The translations under genes and the position numbers were made by a program. A model generated the notes under the pieces. It searched no databases. It saw only the letters and a list, made by a program, of their open reading frames with translations, and was not told the DNA's origin. Shown in pieces: positions 30,629-33,090 of a stretch of 33,090 nt of DNA; within the stretch, counting starts at the first letter, position 1, and the number at the start of each line of letters is the position of its first letter. Source of the stretch: an uncultured Verrucomicrobiota bacterium (GTDB taxonomy: Bacteria; Verrucomicrobiota; Verrucomicrobiia; Opitutales; Intestinicryptomonadaceae); the NCBI GenBank assembly GCA_949293415.1, contig CASFDK010000001.1, positions 1-33,090 on the forward strand. Reading direction: 5' to 3'.

Positions 30629-32824
30629 CTATTTGCCTGCCCTTATGTCGAACATTCTCTTCGAAATTTTACGGAAAGTTTTTATCAGGTCGTAGTGGGG
30701 CGTATCGCAGATATCGACAACGCCGAATGCCGCGTTTTCGCCGTCTGGACGCGCCGTTGTGGGCTGGTCGCTGTACGTAAACCAACACGCGCCGACAAAA
30801 TTCGGATGCCGCAACGCGCTTTTCATATAGTGCGTGAACATCGCCGACTGGTCTTTGCCGTTCGCAGCCTGCCGAATCCCCTTCCAGAAGTGCCCGTAGT
30901 CCGAACGCGAGAAGCTGAATTCGCCGATGATTACGGGCTTGTCCTTGATTTCGTCGAAGTTCTCCACTGTGTCGCGGTACAAGTTGAAGCTGACGACATC
31001 GCAGTATTTTTCGGCGGCGCGAAGCGCGTGCTTGTTACGCCATGCAAAACGCGAGCCCAAATAGAGAACGTCGGGCGAAACTTTTTTCAGTTCCTCGCGG
31101 CAGATTTTATAGTAGAGGGCGTGGAATTGCGCGTCGAAGTCGTCAATGTCCTTCTTTGCCTCGGCAGTCGTCGGGATGAAATTGCGCTCGGAAAGGAATG
31201 CGTCCCAATCGGCGTATTTCGCGCCCCAAGCTTCGTCGAGCGCGGCGATGTCGGGATAGCGTTTTTTCAGAAAATCGCGGAACGATTTTTTCGCGGCCTG
31301 CTCGGGCGGGCAGGTGAGAATCGCCTCCGCGGTATAACCCTCCTTCGTCTCCCACGTTATTTCGTTGTCGATGAAAATGCCCACGCACCACCTGCTGTTG
31401 AGCCTGTCGGCAAGTTTCGGCAGAGTGTCGGACAAAATTTTGCGGAAGCGCGGATCGCAAACATCGGGCACCATTCTGAAAAGTTTGCGTTGTTCGGGGT
31501 CGGGTTGTAGGCAGATTTTGCGCGCCGCGCAAGTGAGCTTAGGCGCGTCGGTATTGAGAATGAACGGGTGCACGGGTTTTTTCAGGATTTCGGGGAAAGT
31601 CCAGCAGCCGTAGACCGATACCCCCCAATTTTTCATCCTCCAGTCGGAAATCTCCTTGATTTTCGCGGCCGTCTCCGCCCACGAAGTCAGCCCGTATTTC
31701 CACGCGTATGTGCGCGTCGCAAACGAGAACACGCGCGGGCGGGCGTCGGGCGGATAGTGCAGAATCGGGCGCGAAACCTTTCGGATTAGCTTGTAGCCCT
31801 TCATCGGATTGTTGTCGGGGTCGATGTCGTCGAAGAAGTGCTCCCTGCCGTCTATAATCGTCGCTCCGAAATTGCCCACCGAATTCAAGCCGAACGCCCA
31901 GAACAGATTGCCGTTGGGCGCGCGGAAGTACCATTTGCCGTCCACTTTGTCCACACAGAAACGTCCCGTCGGGACGAAGCCGCCGCGCGAATTTTCGAGC
32001 GCGCCGTATTCGTCGCGGTTCGGAATTTTGCCGAACTTTTCATAGCGGGCAACCTCCTCGGCGTGGGTTTTTCTCAGGTCTTCGTCCGACTTTATCTTGT
32101 TCGGCCAGTCGGAATATTTGTACTGCCCCCACTTGTCGATAAACGGGAAGAATTTTTCGCGCGGCATATCGAGAATCGGACTGTGCGGGTCGAGAAACGA
32201 AAGCGCGGTCGGCGTGTAGTACATCCCCGGGAAGGTCTTGTCGGCGAACAAATCGAACTTGTCGCGGTTTTCGGAGAACAAATAGGAATTAGTTGAATCG
32301 GGTATAAGCTCGTAGATTTTGACATTGTCCATCACCACCGAACTTCCGTACGGCACGTTGATTTTGAAGTAGTACTGTTTGCCGTCGGACGGAACCCTGA
32401 AGCCCTCCTTCATTTTGAGCTTCACGTTCGGAATGCGAACCGCAAGCCCCACGTTCGCGAACGCGGGACTCGCCCCGCGCGCATCGCTGAGCCTCACCGA
32501 AAACGGAGCGAATTTGCCGATTTTCTTCACCTTGTAGTCGATATCGTACATATAGACCGCGCCGTTCCTGACGGGAAACTTCATAGCGAGAAAGTGTTTG
32601 TCGGCGGGCGCGTCGAAACGCACGGAACAGTTTCCGTCGATTGCCTCCGCGCCCTTTACGATAACAGCATTTGGCGATTCGGCAAAACCCGCCGCAAGAA
32701 TCGCATCGCGGTCGCCGCCCTCGAAGCCGGCATTGACGATTTCGGTAAGATTGGCCGCCGAGCACTGAAACACAACCCCCGCCGCCGCAACCGAAAGCGC
32801 AAAAAATTTCTTCATTGTTCCCAT
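30629..32824 (-). CDS. Secreted clan GH-A glycoside hydrolase, GH50/agarase-like
   Basis: A 731-aa enzyme with a signal peptide (MGTMKKFFALSVAAAGVVFQCSAAN). The N-terminal 150 residues form a beta-sandwich carbohydrate-binding-like region. Then comes the lead-in VDGKWYFRAPNGNLFWAFGLNSVG, typical of agarase-like (GH50) proteins, and a TIM barrel with VGIFIDNEITWE (Glu about 484, acid/base) and PVIIGEFSFSRSDYG (Glu about 635, nucleophile). The catalytic pattern resembles GH50 or GH42-type barrels; the true substrate may not be agar. The start at 32824 follows GGAG at the proper spacing; MKKFF at 32815 is an alternative. Flanked by two other glycosidase genes on the same strand. Confidence 0.75.
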   Translation of the reverse strand: MGTMKKFFALSVAAAGVVFQCSAANLTEIVNAGFEGGDRDAILAAGFAESPNAVIVKGAEAIDGNCSVRFDAPADKHFLAMKFPVRNGAVYMYDIDYKVKKIGKFAPFSVRLSDARGASPAFANVGLAVRIPNVKLKMKEGFRVPSDGKQYYFKINVPYGSSVVMDNVKIYELIPDSTNSYLFSENRDKFDLFADKTFPGMYYTPTALSFLDPHSPILDMPREKFFPFIDKWGQYKYSDWPNKIKSDEDLRKTHAEEVARYEKFGKIPNRDEYGALENSRGGFVPTGRFCVDKVDGKWYFRAPNGNLFWAFGLNSVGNFGATIIDGREHFFDDIDPDNNPMKGYKLIRKVSRPILHYPPDARPRVFSFATRTYAWKYGLTSWAETAAKIKEISDWRMKNWGVSVYGCWTFPEILKKPVHPFILNTDAPKLTCAARKICLQPDPEQRKLFRMVPDVCDPRFRKILSDTLPKLADRLNSRWCVGIFIDNEITWETKEGYTAEAILTCPPEQAAKKSFRDFLKKRYPDIAALDEAWGAKYADWDAFLSERNFIPTTAEAKKDIDDFDAQFHALYYKICREELKKVSPDVLYLGSRFAWRNKHALRAAEKYCDVVSFNLYRDTVENFDEIKDKPVIIGEFSFSRSDYGHFWKGIRQAANGKDQSAMFTHYMKSALRHPNFVGACWFTYSDQPTTARPDGENAAFGVVDICDTPHYDLIKTFRKISKRMFDIRAGK

Positions 32825-32830
32825 AGCATA

Positions 32831-32834
32831 CTCC
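32831..32834 (-). promoter_or_regulatory. Shine-Dalgarno site of the GH50-like gene
   Basis: GGAG on the minus strand, 6 nt before the ATG at 32824. It favours that ATG over the in-frame ATGs at 32836 and 32815. Confidence 0.5.
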
Positions 32835-32844
32835 ACACGGTTGA

Positions 32845-32880
32845 TAAAAAAAGGGGGCGAACGCGCAAAGCATCCGCCCC
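32845..32880 (-). terminator. Rho-independent terminator after the partial glycosidase gene
   Basis: On the minus strand GGGGCG (32880-32875) pairs with CGCCCC (32859-32854) around a 15-nt loop, followed by a T run at about 32852-32846. It ends the upstream transcript before the GH50-like gene. Confidence 0.8.
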
Positions 32881-32898
32881 GCCCGCGTCCGAGACAAC

Positions 32899-33090
32899 CT
32901 ATCTGTCGAACACGACGGTCGTTATCGAACGGGGAGCAATCGTAAGACTGCGCGAAGCTTCGTCAATCCAAAGATTGCCCAAGTCGCAGTTTGCGTCGGT
33001 GCGGAACGCGCGCGCCTTTGCGTCGGCGAATTTTTCGGGAAGCGAAATTTTCGCAACGTCCCTTTCGAACGACGAATTTACGAACACCGC
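32899..33090 (-). CDS. C-terminus of a probable glycoside hydrolase (GH30-like beta-sandwich), 5' part outside window
   Basis: Only the last 63 codons are in view; the frame is open to the window edge. AVFVNSSFERDVAKISLPEKF...AFRTDANCDLGNLWID...LTIAPRSITTVVFDR has the pattern of the C-terminal beta-sandwich that ends GH30 and related clan GH-A enzymes, where a strand with P-x-S-[IV]-T-T-x-V-F is typical. The call is from this short stretch and the neighbouring GH genes, so the family is uncertain. A terminator follows the stop. Confidence 0.5.
   Translation of the reverse strand, partial: AVFVNSSFERDVAKISLPEKFADAKARAFRTDANCDLGNLWIDEASRSLTIAPRSITTVVFDR

Noticed and set aside
1..33090. tRNA or rRNA genes
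   Set aside because: No cloverleaf, T-loop GGTTCGAATC-type block or rRNA signature was noticed on either strand by eye; a tRNAscan run would settle it.

Overview
The window looks like a chromosomal segment of a Verrucomicrobiota bacterium, most likely Opitutae-like and gut or host associated. This rests on two PEP-CTERM tails of the PEPAEWAAIFGA...RRRK type, an anaerobic pyruvate formate-lyase pathway, several secreted glycoside hydrolases with AraC and LacI regulators, moderately GC-rich genes with AT-rich spacers, and few clear Shine-Dalgarno sites. The assignment is an inference from protein style; no rRNA or tRNA gene is visible.

Layout. 1-2509: the 3' end of pyruvate formate-lyase (pflB), then a PEP-CTERM surface protein behind a 190-bp segment bounded by perfect 25-bp inverted repeats (a candidate invertible promoter), then the PFL activase (pflA). 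2607-5030, minus strand: a lipoprotein with carrier-peptidase-regulatory-like repeats, and an oxaloacetate decarboxylase/pyruvate carboxylase carboxyltransferase subunit with no biotin domain. 5176-7874: miaB, a DUF2156 protein and a GNAT acetyltransferase. 7875-8658: a gene-free, repeat-rich spacer with a 218-bp direct duplication and a 120-bp near palindrome. 8659-10778, minus strand: a cysteine-free FmdB-like protein, an M50 protease, a TPR lipoprotein and a canonical FmdB protein. 10878-15887: DNA repair and translation genes mutS-uvrC-gluQ, meeting a convergent DegT-like protein tail to tail. 17021-18526: DEAD-box RNA helicase, followed by a broken second PEP-CTERM gene.

19102-21113, minus strand: an AraC regulator upstream of a Gfo/Idh/MocA oxidoreductase. 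21240-24786, minus strand: four tightly packed genes: an ABC/AAA ATPase and an HNH nuclease matching the Septu (PtuA/PtuB) anti-phage pair, then endonuclease IV (nfo) overlapping by 11 bp, then a membrane-anchored lytic-transglycosylase-like protein. 24917-27555: LacI regulator, ROK sugar kinase and GmhA-type isomerase. 27556-27994: a second repeat-bearing spacer related to the first. 27995-33090, minus strand: a glycan-degradation block with a GH2 beta-mannosidase-like lipoprotein, a GH50/agarase-like enzyme and the C-terminus of another glycosidase.

The most interesting items are the candidate phase-variable promoter in front of the PEP-CTERM gene, the Septu pair coupled to nfo and a peptidoglycan-enzyme-like protein, and a dispersed intergenic repeat whose hairpin stem changes with compensation between copies, suggesting a structured RNA or mobile hairpin family.
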